Positions 1 through 5,250 of a stretch of 6,797 nucleotides of DNA are shown one piece after another. Under the pieces are notes generated by a model. The model did not search any database. It had not been told where the DNA came from and was given only the letters and a program-made list of their open reading frames with translations. Source of the stretch: Dehalococcoidia bacterium. GTDB lineage: Bacteria; Chloroflexota; Dehalococcoidia; JACVQG01. Made by a program: the position numbers and the translations under genes. The number at the start of each line of letters is the position of its first letter. Positions within the stretch are counted from its first letter, which is position 1. The stretch is taken from contig JACVQG010000073.1 of NCBI GenBank assembly GCA_015661045.1, positions 1 through 6,797 on the forward strand. The letters run 5' to 3'.

Positions 1-351
1 CACACCCAGACGGAAGGCTAACCGGGGCGACAGGTCCCGGCCAATTGCAGTTTGACCTAAAAGGACTATTGCAGGAGCAACCTGTTTAACCAGCCGTTCC
101 GCAACCCCGGCAAAAGCATCAGATACATAATTAGCCAGGTTGGCATCATCTACCGTAAAGACCTTGTCAGCGCCGAAAGCTATCGCCTCAGCCGCCAGTC
201 CTTTCACACCGTTACCAACCAATGCAGCAGACACAGATTGATTTAATTCCTTAGCCAGCTTATGAGCTGCACCCAGCAACTCCAGGGAAATACCAGTCAA
301 TTTATTATCTGCTGTCTCCAGGAAAACCATTACGCCCTGAGCATCCGCCAT
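1..351 (-). CDS. etfA: Electron transfer flavoprotein alpha subunit, N-terminal part (cut by window edge)
   Basis: The first 117 residues are visible, starting MADAQGVMVFLE; the C-terminal FAD-binding domain lies outside the window. EtfA pairs with EtfB as a soluble flavoprotein that passes electrons between acyl-CoA dehydrogenases (or other flavoenzymes) and a quinone oxidoreductase or ferredoxin partner. The visible part is the N-terminal ETF alpha/beta domain, with a first strand (VMVFLE), an ALVGNG turn near residues 43-48 and the family stretch GQTAIGRDLSPRLA near residues 99-112. The ATG at 351-349 is preceded by a strong Shine-Dalgarno AGGAGG (361-366, read on the minus strand), which fixes the start. 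It lies downstream of etfB on the same strand, but after an unusually long gap of about 340 bp. Whether this ETF is of the electron-bifurcating type cannot be judged without the C-terminus. The family call is secure. Confidence 0.93.
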   Translation of the reverse strand, partial: MADAQGVMVFLETADNKLTGISLELLGAAHKLAKELNQSVSAALVGNGVKGLAAEAIAFGADKVFTVDDANLANYVSDAFAGVAERLVKQVAPAIVLLGQTAIGRDLSPRLAFRLGV

Positions 352-455
352 TTAAATATACCTCCTGAAATCATTAAAAGTTTGTATTATGAATAATGCG
401 CCCCAACAATAAATCCCAAACACCAAATCCTAACCCGGACAAGCCGGAACCAATA

Positions 456-485
456 AGTAGAGACACGGCATGCCGTGTCTCTACT
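456..485. repeat. Perfect 30-bp palindrome
   Basis: The left arm AGTAGAGACACGGCA (456-470) is the exact reverse complement of the right arm at 471-485, with no spacer. In RNA it would fold into a 13-bp hairpin with a CATG loop. No T-run follows on either strand, so it is not an intrinsic terminator. It lies between etfB and etfA and would be in their joint transcript. Its form is that of a dispersed palindromic intergenic element; the genome-wide copy number cannot be seen here. Confidence 0.85.
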
Positions 486-490
486 GGGGA

Positions 491-550
491 CACGGAGTTC
501 ACAGAGAAAATTAATAATCTCAACGCACTTCGCGTTCTCTGCGGTGAAAA
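491..550. repeat. Imperfect inverted-repeat element
   Basis: Arms CAGAGAA (502-508) and TTCTCTG (535-541) are exact complements. They are flanked by the related outer words CACGGAG and CGGTGAAAA and enclose an AT-rich centre. The composition recalls dispersed intergenic elements with CACAGAG / CTCTGTG arms seen in many environmental genomes (recollection, not checked). It directly abuts the 30-bp palindrome, suggesting nested or successive insertions. Confidence 0.45.
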
Positions 551-692
551 AAGTGTTGCCATTTTTGCGCACAACATTATTTTAAGGGACTAAATTTTGT
601 CTCCAGACGTCTCGGGACTCTCGGAACGGAGAGCCTGTCGTTTGTTTTCTTTTCCGTTTTTACCTTTGGTAATTCGTGCTTCGGATTTTATT

Positions 693-1493
693 CTATATAA
701 CTTTAACCTGCCGTAATCGCAATGCCAGTTTCTCCGCTGCCTCAGCGGGAGTTTCGCCTGCCACAATCTCACATTTGGCTTCCTTAACCGGCTGGAACAG
801 TTTAAGTAGCTGAGTACGACGGCCCGCAACCCCTATCCTGGAGGCATCTGCGCCGATATCCTGCGGTTTCCATACAGTAGGTTGTTTTTTAGCAGCCGCC
901 ATGATGCCCTTGAGGGTAGCATATCTTGGTTCACCCAGCTCATTGGACACGGTTATAACGGCGGGCAACGAGACCTCGAGTACCTCGAAACCGTCGGCTA
1001 CAACCCGCTCTACCGTGGCTTTCCCATCGGCAGCATCAACCTTTTTAGCAACGGTAATACAGGGTAAACCCAACAGTTCCGCAACGCCTGACCCTACTTG
1101 GCCCGCGTCCCAGTCAGCGGCCTGCCGTCCAAAAAAGATAATATCGAACTGTCCTATCTTCTTGATTGCCAACGAGAGGGCATAGGCTGTGGACCAGCTA
1201 TCGCCACCCTCAAAGGCTGCATCCTCCAGTAGAAATAGCTCATCAGCGCCCATAGACAGGGGCTTTTTCACTACATCTCGTTGGAGATTGTTCCCCATAC
1301 TGATAACGCTAACTTTACCACCTTTAGCATCCTTGACACGCAGAGCACCTTCTACAGCTTGCAAATCAAACGGGCTAATAACAGGGGGTATATTGGGAGG
1401 AACAATCATTTTATTCGCCGTAGTGTCCACCTTAAAACTGGTGGGTGGCGCCTCAGGGTCCGGGACCTGCTTAACGCAGACAATAATATTCAC
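693..1493 (-). CDS. etfB: Electron transfer flavoprotein beta subunit
   Basis: The protein has 266 residues, normal for EtfB/FixA. It is the AMP- or FAD-binding partner of EtfA in a soluble electron carrier. Family features in order: N-terminal MNIIVCVKQVPDPEAP, the ISPFDLQAVEGALR helix (40-52), GGKVSVISMG (58-67), MGADELFLLEDAAFEGGDS (81-99), the nucleotide-binding stretch GRQAADWDAGQVGSG (122-136), and the ETF-beta signature region VERVVADGFEVLEVSLPAVIT (161-181) followed by SNELGEPRYATLKGIM. The signature has Ala at residue 166, where an acidic residue is usual. The start is GTG at 1493-1491, with an AAGGAGGA Shine-Dalgarno at 1501-1508. The overall look is closer to the anaerobe/FixA-type EtfB than to the mitochondrial type, so an electron-bifurcating ETF is possible (inference). 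It is divergent from rpmH and followed by etfA. Confidence 0.96.
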   Translation of the reverse strand: MNIIVCVKQVPDPEAPPTSFKVDTTANKMIVPPNIPPVISPFDLQAVEGALRVKDAKGGKVSVISMGNNLQRDVVKKPLSMGADELFLLEDAAFEGGDSWSTAYALSLAIKKIGQFDIIFFGRQAADWDAGQVGSGVAELLGLPCITVAKKVDAADGKATVERVVADGFEVLEVSLPAVITVSNELGEPRYATLKGIMAAAKKQPTVWKPQDIGADASRIGVAGRRTQLLKLFQPVKEAKCEIVAGETPAEAAEKLALRLRQVKVI

Positions 1494-1535
1494 GGTGCTA
1501 TCCTCCTTATAAAATCGCCTGATGAGGCCAAGTGA

Positions 1536-1564
1536 AATTTATCACCCAGTGGCTGTGTTGTCAA
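1536..1564 (-). promoter_or_regulatory. Putative etfB promoter
   Basis: On the minus strand a perfect -35 TTGACA (1564-1559) is followed after 17 bp by TAAATT (1541-1536), which matches the -10 consensus at four of six bases. Predicted transcription start is near 1529, leaving a leader of about 35 nt that holds the strong etfB Shine-Dalgarno. The -35 and spacing are good and the -10 is modest. Confidence 0.55.
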
Positions 1565-1653
1565 TACAGTAAACCGTCGGTACGACTTAAAATTGAATTA
1601 CCGATTTTTGATTCTCGCTTCAAAATAAATTTAGGGCTGTTAGCAAATTTACA

Positions 1654-1682
1654 TTGACACATCACAGCAGGTATCGTATAAT
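1654..1682 (+). promoter_or_regulatory. Consensus sigma70-type promoter for the rpmH operon
   Basis: TTGACA (1654-1659) and TATAAT (1677-1682) are both perfect consensus hexamers with the ideal 17-bp spacer. Transcription should begin around 1686-1690, leaving a very short purine-rich leader of about 17-21 nt before the rpmH ATG. It is the only strong plus-strand promoter seen before the terminator at 6274-6305, so it probably drives the whole series from rpmH to the crotonase. Confidence 0.9.
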
Positions 1683-1706
1683 TCCATCCGTAGAGAAAGA
1701 AAGAAA

Positions 1707-1844
1707 ATGCCAAAAAGAGTTTATCAACCTAAAAAGCTCCATAGGGTGCGACTGCATGGTTTTCGGGCTCGCCGAAGCACTAAAGGCGGAAAACTGGTAT
1801 TAAAGCGGCGATTCATGAAAGGCCGTTGGCGGCTAACAGTATAG
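1707..1844 (+). CDS. rpmH: 50S ribosomal protein L34
   Basis: A 45-residue, very basic protein starting [19 protein letters not shown] and ending KGRWRLTV. It fits the L34 pattern (K-R-x-Y-Q-P, H-G-F-R-A-R, C-terminal K-G-R-x-R-L-T-V) and the usual 44-46 residue length. L34 binds 23S rRNA in the large subunit. The Trp in KGRWRLTV replaces the common Lys, and the S-T-K-G-G loop replaces K-T-x-N-G. There is no clear Shine-Dalgarno: the leader is only an A/G tract (GAGAAAGAAAGAAA) right after the promoter. It is first in the plus-strand series, 38 bp before rnpA, the conserved order. Confidence 0.97.
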   Translation: MPKRVYQPKKLHRVRLHGFRARRSTKGGKLVLKRRFMKGRWRLTV

Positions 1845-1882
1845 GTATTTTTCGGCTAACCAGGCTTTTCGGATTATTTTAA

Positions 1883-2221
1883 GTGAAGCGATGGCAACGG
1901 CTGAAGGATAAAAGACGCTTCCAGGATATTTTCAACCGGGGCCAAACATGGTCCGGGAAGCTGGTTATTTTAAAATCGTTGCCGAATGGCCTGGAACATA
2001 ACAGGTTCGGTTTCGCCGTAGGTAAACGCCTGGGGAAAGCAGTTTTACGCAATCGGATAAAAAGAAGACTGAGAGAATGCGTGCTTCAAATCCCATTGCG
2101 GAATGGCTGGGATTTAGTTTTCGTGGCGCGGCAGAGTGTGACTACCGTAAAATACGATACACTTAAATGCTATATGAGGGAGTTGGTCAGTAAAGCCCGG
2201 TTGTTGGGAGACGAAGAATGA
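1883..2221 (+). CDS. rnpA: Ribonuclease P protein component
   Basis: The 112-residue basic protein binds the RNase P RNA and helps it trim the 5' ends of tRNA precursors. Seen: the N-terminal KRWQRLKDKRRFQDIFNRG (2-20), the central GFAVGKRLGKAVLRNRIKRR (43-62) containing the RNR signature of the RNA-binding helix, and the late W-D-L-V-F-V-A-R strand (76-83). Length is typical. The start is GTG at 1883, and an in-frame TAA at 1880-1882 rules out any longer form. No good Shine-Dalgarno is visible, so translation may depend on readthrough from rpmH. The stop overlaps the yidD start (ATGA). Confidence 0.97.
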   Translation: MKRWQRLKDKRRFQDIFNRGQTWSGKLVILKSLPNGLEHNRFGFAVGKRLGKAVLRNRIKRRLRECVLQIPLRNGWDLVFVARQSVTTVKYDTLKCYMRELVSKARLLGDEE

Positions 2222-2427
2222 AATTGGTTGCCCTTGCATTAGTCAGGTTATATCAGCTAACTCTGTCCCCGATAATACTTTCTTCTTGCCGCTTCACCCC
2301 CAGTTGTTCCAACTATACATACCAGGCAATAGAGAAACTTGGTCTCTGGCGCGGAGGATGGCTGGCTGCAAAAAGACTGGGCAGATGTCACCCGTGGAGA
2401 CCCGGAGGATTTGACCCGGTGCCTTAG
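2218..2427 (+). CDS. yidD: Membrane protein insertion efficiency factor YidD
   Basis: A 69-residue protein of the YidD (DUF37) family, a small amphipathic protein associated with the inner face of the membrane that assists YidC-dependent insertion. Key family blocks are YQLTLSPI (12-19), CRFTPSCSNYTYQAI (24-38) with conserved cysteines 24 and 30, and the C-terminal RCHPWRPGGFDPVP (56-69) with Cys57. The ATG overlaps the rnpA stop by 4 bp (ATGA), so the two are probably translationally coupled; a GGGAG at 2206-2210 can serve as ribosome binding site. yidC follows only after an intervening lipoprotein gene, whereas yidD and yidC are often adjacent. Confidence 0.96.
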   Translation: MKLVALALVRLYQLTLSPIILSSCRFTPSCSNYTYQAIEKLGLWRGGWLAAKRLGRCHPWRPGGFDPVP

Positions 2428-2553
2428 TGTCCTTTTGACTTCAATGGCCGCCTTGCCATCTCCCGGGAAAATATCTGGTGTACTGAATTGACGCCTTTCA
2501 ATTCCGGCCTGAGCTTGAGATAGCAAGCTACCTGGAATTAACTAGATTAAAGA
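2428..2553. other. Spacer with two tandem hairpins between yidD and the lipoprotein gene
   Basis: This 126-bp spacer is the largest gap inside the operon. It holds two close hairpins: GAATTGA/TCAATTC (2485-2504, 6-nt loop) and AGCTTG/CAAGCT (2512-2529, 6-nt loop). Neither is followed by a T-run, so they are not intrinsic terminators. TTGACT at 2435 and TTGACG at 2488 lack matching -10 boxes. The hairpins may affect mRNA stability or processing (inference). Confidence 0.45.
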
Positions 2554-3690
2554 GTGATTTTGACAAACTGCAAAAAAAGAATACTATACAGCCTGGTATT
2601 TTTTACCCTGGCCTTATTTTCATTAGCCGGATGCGCCAGCGCTCCCACCAGGGGTGGAAGCGGTCCAGAGGTTGCTAATGGCGTTATTTATATAAACTCC
2701 TCCGAAGGCCACGTTTTCGCTCTTACCCCCCAGAACCGAAAGGATAAAGCAACTTTCCCCGCCACCGGTGAATGGGTTTTTCCCTCCGTAGAAGGCCGTT
2801 TGGGCTTTATGTATGGCCCCCCGGTTATAGACGGCGCCAATTTGTACTTCGGCACTTTCGATGGGAAGGTATATGCCCTGGATGCGTCAACCGGACAGAA
2901 GTTATGGGATGCTACTTTCAGTAAACAGGAGGGTATAGCCGGGAGTCCAGCCGTTAACAAGCAATCATTGTTTGTAGCAGCAGGTAGGAACGTCTATGCG
3001 TTGGATAAGCTGACAGGTAAAAAACTCTGGCCGAATCCATTCCAGGCAGAAGACAGAATCTGGTCAAACATCGTTCTAAGCGGTGATACACTATATTTCG
3101 GCTCCATGGACCACCGGGTATATGCTGTAAATATTGGCACAGGTCAGTTGCGGTGGCCGCCTTTTGAAACCCAGGGAGCCATAGCGTCAACCCCCCTGAT
3201 TGTGGGCGATACCCTGTTTATTGGTTCCTTCGACAAGGGCTTTTATGCTATTGACACCGCTACCGGTAAACCCCGCTGGCCTGCCCCTTTCCAGGGCGAA
3301 AGTTGGTTCTGGGAACGCGCTATCGAGTATAAAGGCCGTATTTATGTGGGTAACATGGATGGCAAAGTTTATGCCCTCGATGCTAAGAGTGGTAAAACAG
3401 TATGGTCTAGCCCCTTCGAAGCGCCTTCAGCCATTCGTTCCGCTCCGGTTGTAGTAGATGGGGTATTAATTATCGCCTCCACTAACGGCCAAATATATGG
3501 GCTGGATGCCGAGACGGGCAAGATGCAATGGCCAGTGCAGTATACAGTGGGCGGTGAAGTAGTTGCCGACATGGCAGTAGCGGACAATATGGTTTATGTT
3601 CATGCACAGGACAATGTTCTTTACGGACTCGAAGCAGCCACCGGGAGACCTCTCCTGACCTTTCCTGTGAAGTATACGCCGAAGAAATGA
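2554..3690 (+). CDS. Lipoprotein with eight PQQ/BamB-like beta-propeller repeats
   Basis: A 378-residue protein. The N-terminus is a lipoprotein signal: basic CKKR (6-9), hydrophobic core 11-23 and lipobox L-A-G-C with Cys27 as the lipidation site. It should therefore be anchored on the outer face of the cytoplasmic membrane. The rest is a run of PQQ-type propeller repeats with the core Y-A-L-D-x-x-T-G-K-x-x-W. The x-Y-A-L cores begin near residues 52, 104, 145, 187, 228, 270, 312 and 354, a period of 41-42 residues after the first, giving eight units as in BamB-type propellers. Such repeats usually mediate protein contacts and need not bind PQQ; no enzyme active site was recognised. The GTG start at 2554 has little Shine-Dalgarno. 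A TTG at 2560 has AGAG 5 nt upstream and keeps the signal peptide, so it is an alternative start. The gene sits between yidD and yidC and ends 10 bp before yidC, so a role in protein export or membrane assembly is suggested by context only. Confidence 0.9.
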   Translation: MILTNCKKRILYSLVFFTLALFSLAGCASAPTRGGSGPEVANGVIYINSSEGHVFALTPQNRKDKATFPATGEWVFPSVEGRLGFMYGPPVIDGANLYFGTFDGKVYALDASTGQKLWDATFSKQEGIAGSPAVNKQSLFVAAGRNVYALDKLTGKKLWPNPFQAEDRIWSNIVLSGDTLYFGSMDHRVYAVNIGTGQLRWPPFETQGAIASTPLIVGDTLFIGSFDKGFYAIDTATGKPRWPAPFQGESWFWERAIEYKGRIYVGNMDGKVYALDAKSGKTVWSSPFEAPSAIRSAPVVVDGVLIIASTNGQIYGLDAETGKMQWPVQYTVGGEVVADMAVADNMVYVHAQDNVLYGLEAATGRPLLTFPVKYTPKK

Positions 3691-3700
3691 GGGTGATGTT

Positions 3701-4627
3701 GTGTCTGGACTGACTGAACTGTGGAATATGCTATTCATCAAACCGATGTTGAATAGCTTGATCGTTCTTTACGAATATGTATTCCATAATTTCGGACTGG
3801 CTATTGTCGTATTTACTCTACTTGTCAGGTTGGCGATGACACCCCTCACCCTCAAGCAAATCCATGCCTCCAAAGCCATGACGATTATCCAGCCAAAACT
3901 TCAAGAGCTGCAAAAGAAATTTGGCAAGGACCGGCAAAAGCTATCTGAAGAGACCATGAAACTCTACAAAGCGCATGGGGTCAACCCATTAGGCTGCCTG
4001 GGGCCAATGATAATCCAGATGCCAATCTGGATTGCCCTGTATACCGTTATCCTTAAAGGTCTGGCGGTTACACCGGAGGACCTGCTCAGTCTTTCCCAGT
4101 ACCTCTACGATTGGCCCATAGTCCACAGATTAATACCCTTAAAAGAAAATTTCCTGTGGCTAAATCTGGGGCAACCCGACCCAATTTATCTGTTGCCCAT
4201 TCTGGTCGGCGGAAGTATGTGGGTTCAGCAAAAGATGACTATGATGCCAGGCGGCGACCCCAAACAAGCATCTATGAACAAGATGATGTTGTGGATGATG
4301 CCCATTATGTTTGGTGTGTTTACCCTGCAATTCGCCAGCGGGCTGGCCATATTCTGGGTAGTTTCCAACTCCGTAGGCATAGCCACTCAGTATTTCGTTA
4401 CTGGATGGGGCGGCCTGCTACCTTCAACTACAACAGCCGTGGTAGCCAAAGCGCCACCCCCTGCTGAGACAAGAAAGAGGATAGAAAATGGAGAACCAAG
4501 AGAACCAGGAGAGACAAGAAAGCCAGGAATTCAGCGCGAAGACAGTGGACGAAGCAATAAAACTAGCGCTGGAGAAACTCAACGTAAAAAAAGAAGAACT
4601 GGAGATAACCGTACTCAAAAAAGGTAA
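3701..4627 (+). CDS. yidC: Membrane protein insertase YidC/Oxa1 family
   Basis: A 308-residue insertase of the short type, with no large N-terminal periplasmic domain and no lipobox. It places proteins into the cytoplasmic membrane with or without SecYEG. Seen: a first hydrophobic segment (about 16-48) ending in LLVRLAMTPLT, with Arg43 matching the conserved groove arginine; the charged cytoplasmic hairpin (about 52-96); the block NPLGCLGPMIIQMPIWIALY (95-114); and further hydrophobic segments near 161-178, 195-212 and 213-232, including SGLAIFWVVSNSVGIATQY. The core ends near residue 235. The tail (about 245-308) is hydrophilic and strongly basic, as in many YidC proteins that contact ribosomes. 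The start is GTG, with GAGGG at 3689-3693. The last 46 codons overlap jag in another frame, which is unusual; the tail from residue 263 may be the product of overprinting. Confidence 0.95.
   Translation: MSGLTELWNMLFIKPMLNSLIVLYEYVFHNFGLAIVVFTLLVRLAMTPLTLKQIHASKAMTIIQPKLQELQKKFGKDRQKLSEETMKLYKAHGVNPLGCLGPMIIQMPIWIALYTVILKGLAVTPEDLLSLSQYLYDWPIVHRLIPLKENFLWLNLGQPDPIYLLPILVGGSMWVQQKMTMMPGGDPKQASMNKMMLWMMPIMFGVFTLQFASGLAIFWVVSNSVGIATQYFVTGWGGLLPSTTTAVVAKAPPPAETRKRIENGEPREPGETRKPGIQREDSGRSNKTSAGETQRKKRRTGDNRTQKR
4476..4481 (+). promoter_or_regulatory. Shine-Dalgarno fixing the jag start inside yidC
   Basis: AGAGGA ends 6 nt before the ATG at 4488, ideal spacing. This supports the far-upstream jag start and hence the long overlap with the yidC 3' end. 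Confidence 0.6.
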
Positions 4628-5240
4628 ATCCGGTATCCTGGGTCTTGGAGCCGAGGTAGCCAGAATTTCAGTCAAGAGAATATCACCACCTCCCCAGGAA
4701 GAGATTTCACAGGCAGCAGAGGATATTTTATCAAACCTATTAGAAGCTATGGGTGTCTCAGCGACAGTCCATCTCGTAGAACCCCCGGCACCCGGTTTAA
4801 CTCCGGACTCCAGGGTAATAGCCCTGGATATTAAAGGCGCTGATCTGGGTGTTTTGATAGGCCGCCGCGGCCAGACGTTAATGTCCCTTCAATACATAGT
4901 AAACCTCATGGTCAGCCACAAAACCAAAAGCCGGGTCCCTATCATGGTAGATGTAGAGAGCTATAAAAAGCGCCGCTATGAAACACTCCAATCACTGGCG
5001 CTCCGCCTGGCTGAACAGGTAAAAAATTCAGGGCAGGCAGTGACACTGGAGCCAATGCCAGCCAATGAACGGCGTATCATCCACCTGTCCCTCAGCAATC
5101 AAACAGATGTGGTTACCGAGAGTATCGGGGCTGGCGAGGCCCGAAAAGTTGTGATCACGCCCAAAGGTAACGAAACTCGCCCCAGGTACTCCCGACCGGC
5201 GGGTGACCGAAAACCACAAGCAGAACCACGGGAAGAATAA
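4488..5240 (+). CDS. jag: RNA-binding protein Jag/KhpB (Jag-N, KH and R3H domains)
   Basis: A 250-residue cytoplasmic RNA-binding protein. It has an E-x-Q repeat leader (2-13), a Jag-N domain FSAKTVDEAIKLALEKLNV...GKSGILGLG (about 15-62), a short linker, a KH domain (about 75-155) with the GxxG loop as G-R-R-G (125-128, in LGVLIGRRGQTL), and an R3H domain (about 156-226) with R195-x3-H199 in P-A-N-E-R-R-I-I-H and the end block ARKVVITP. The polar, basic tail (227-250) looks disordered. Jag/KhpB proteins bind many transcripts and influence cell division and envelope growth in Gram-positive bacteria. The ATG has a good Shine-Dalgarno. Jag-N begins at about residue 15, so a start much later than 4530 would break the domain; overlap with yidC is therefore needed even if the exact start differs. 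The crotonase start follows 10 bp after the stop. Confidence 0.96.
   Translation: MENQENQERQESQEFSAKTVDEAIKLALEKLNVKKEELEITVLKKGKSGILGLGAEVARISVKRISPPPQEEISQAAEDILSNLLEAMGVSATVHLVEPPAPGLTPDSRVIALDIKGADLGVLIGRRGQTLMSLQYIVNLMVSHKTKSRVPIMVDVESYKKRRYETLQSLALRLAEQVKNSGQAVTLEPMPANERRIIHLSLSNQTDVVTESIGAGEARKVVITPKGNETRPRYSRPAGDRKPQAEPREE
4491..4526 (+). repeat. Four degenerate 9-nt tandem repeats at the start of jag
   Basis: Right after the jag ATG, four 9-nt units follow (first unit GAGAACCAA). In the Jag frame they encode E-N-Q, E-N-Q, E-R-Q and E-S-Q. The same DNA is read in another frame as part of the basic YidC tail. A 12-bp direct repeat GAGACAAGAAAG also occurs at 4466-4477 and 4511-4522, 45 bp apart and in phase. 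The pattern points to local tandem expansion within the yidC/jag overlap. Confidence 0.7.
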
Positions 5241-5246
5241 GGAGGA
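5239..5246 (+). promoter_or_regulatory. Shine-Dalgarno deciding the crotonase start
   Basis: AAGGAGGA overlaps the jag stop codon and lies 4 nt before the ATG at 5251. It favours this start over the in-frame ATG at 5203, which would add 16 polar residues not typical of crotonases. Confidence 0.85.
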
Positions 5247-5250
5247 TAAG

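Larger units (their letters stand above)
352..692. other. Non-coding etfB-etfA spacer made of repeat-like segments
   Basis: About 340 bp with no credible gene separate etfB from etfA, which in most bacteria lie only a few bases apart. Reading left to right there is an A/C-rich stretch with near-repeated words (AATCCCAAACACCAAATCC, about 413-431), a perfect 30-bp palindrome (456-485), a segment with purine/pyrimidine arms CAGAGAA...TTCTCTG (491-550), an 8-bp palindrome AGACGTCT (605-612), a small hairpin CTCTC/GAGAG (618-633), and the word TTCGTGCTTCGGATTT (673-688). From memory, such segments resemble short dispersed intergenic repeats of environmental bacteria; this was not checked. A weak minus-strand -10-like CATAAT lies near 385-390 without a convincing -35, so a separate etfA promoter is not established. 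The open frames here overlap one another, run through the palindrome and lack ribosome binding sites, so they are not called. Confidence 0.7.

Noticed and set aside
374..593. Three small overlapping open frames in the etf spacer, on both strands
   Set aside because: They run through the palindrome and repeat elements, have no ribosome binding site and resemble no known protein. Symmetric repeats readily create open frames on both strands.
1519..1537. Hammerhead-ribozyme-like words CTGATGA ... GAAA
   Set aside because: The 8 bases between them cannot form stem II and no partner stems I/III were found. The plus-strand rpmH promoter also starts downstream, so this strand is probably not transcribed here.
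1721..1729. DnaA-box-like TTATCAACC
   Set aside because: It differs from TTATCCACA at two positions, stands alone and is within the rpmH coding sequence.
2435..2516. Internal promoter before the lipoprotein gene
   Set aside because: TTGACT (2435-2440) and TTGACG (2488-2493) have no -10-like hexamer at 16-18 bp.
4111..4467. 118-codon open frame inside yidC
   Set aside because: It is a frame shadow of the strongly conserved YidC membrane core and has no plausible domain or ribosome binding site.
4583..4627. Programmed frameshift making a YidC-Jag fusion at the A7 or A6 run
   Set aside because: Moving from the yidC to the jag frame needs a +1 shift, which the A-runs do not particularly favour; a -1 slip from jag would only give a short truncated product. 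No stimulatory structure was identified.
5203..5250. Longer crotonase start at the ATG at 5203
   Set aside because: It would add 16 polar residues overlapping the jag tail, while the ATG at 5251 has an AAGGAGGA and gives the normal family N-terminus.
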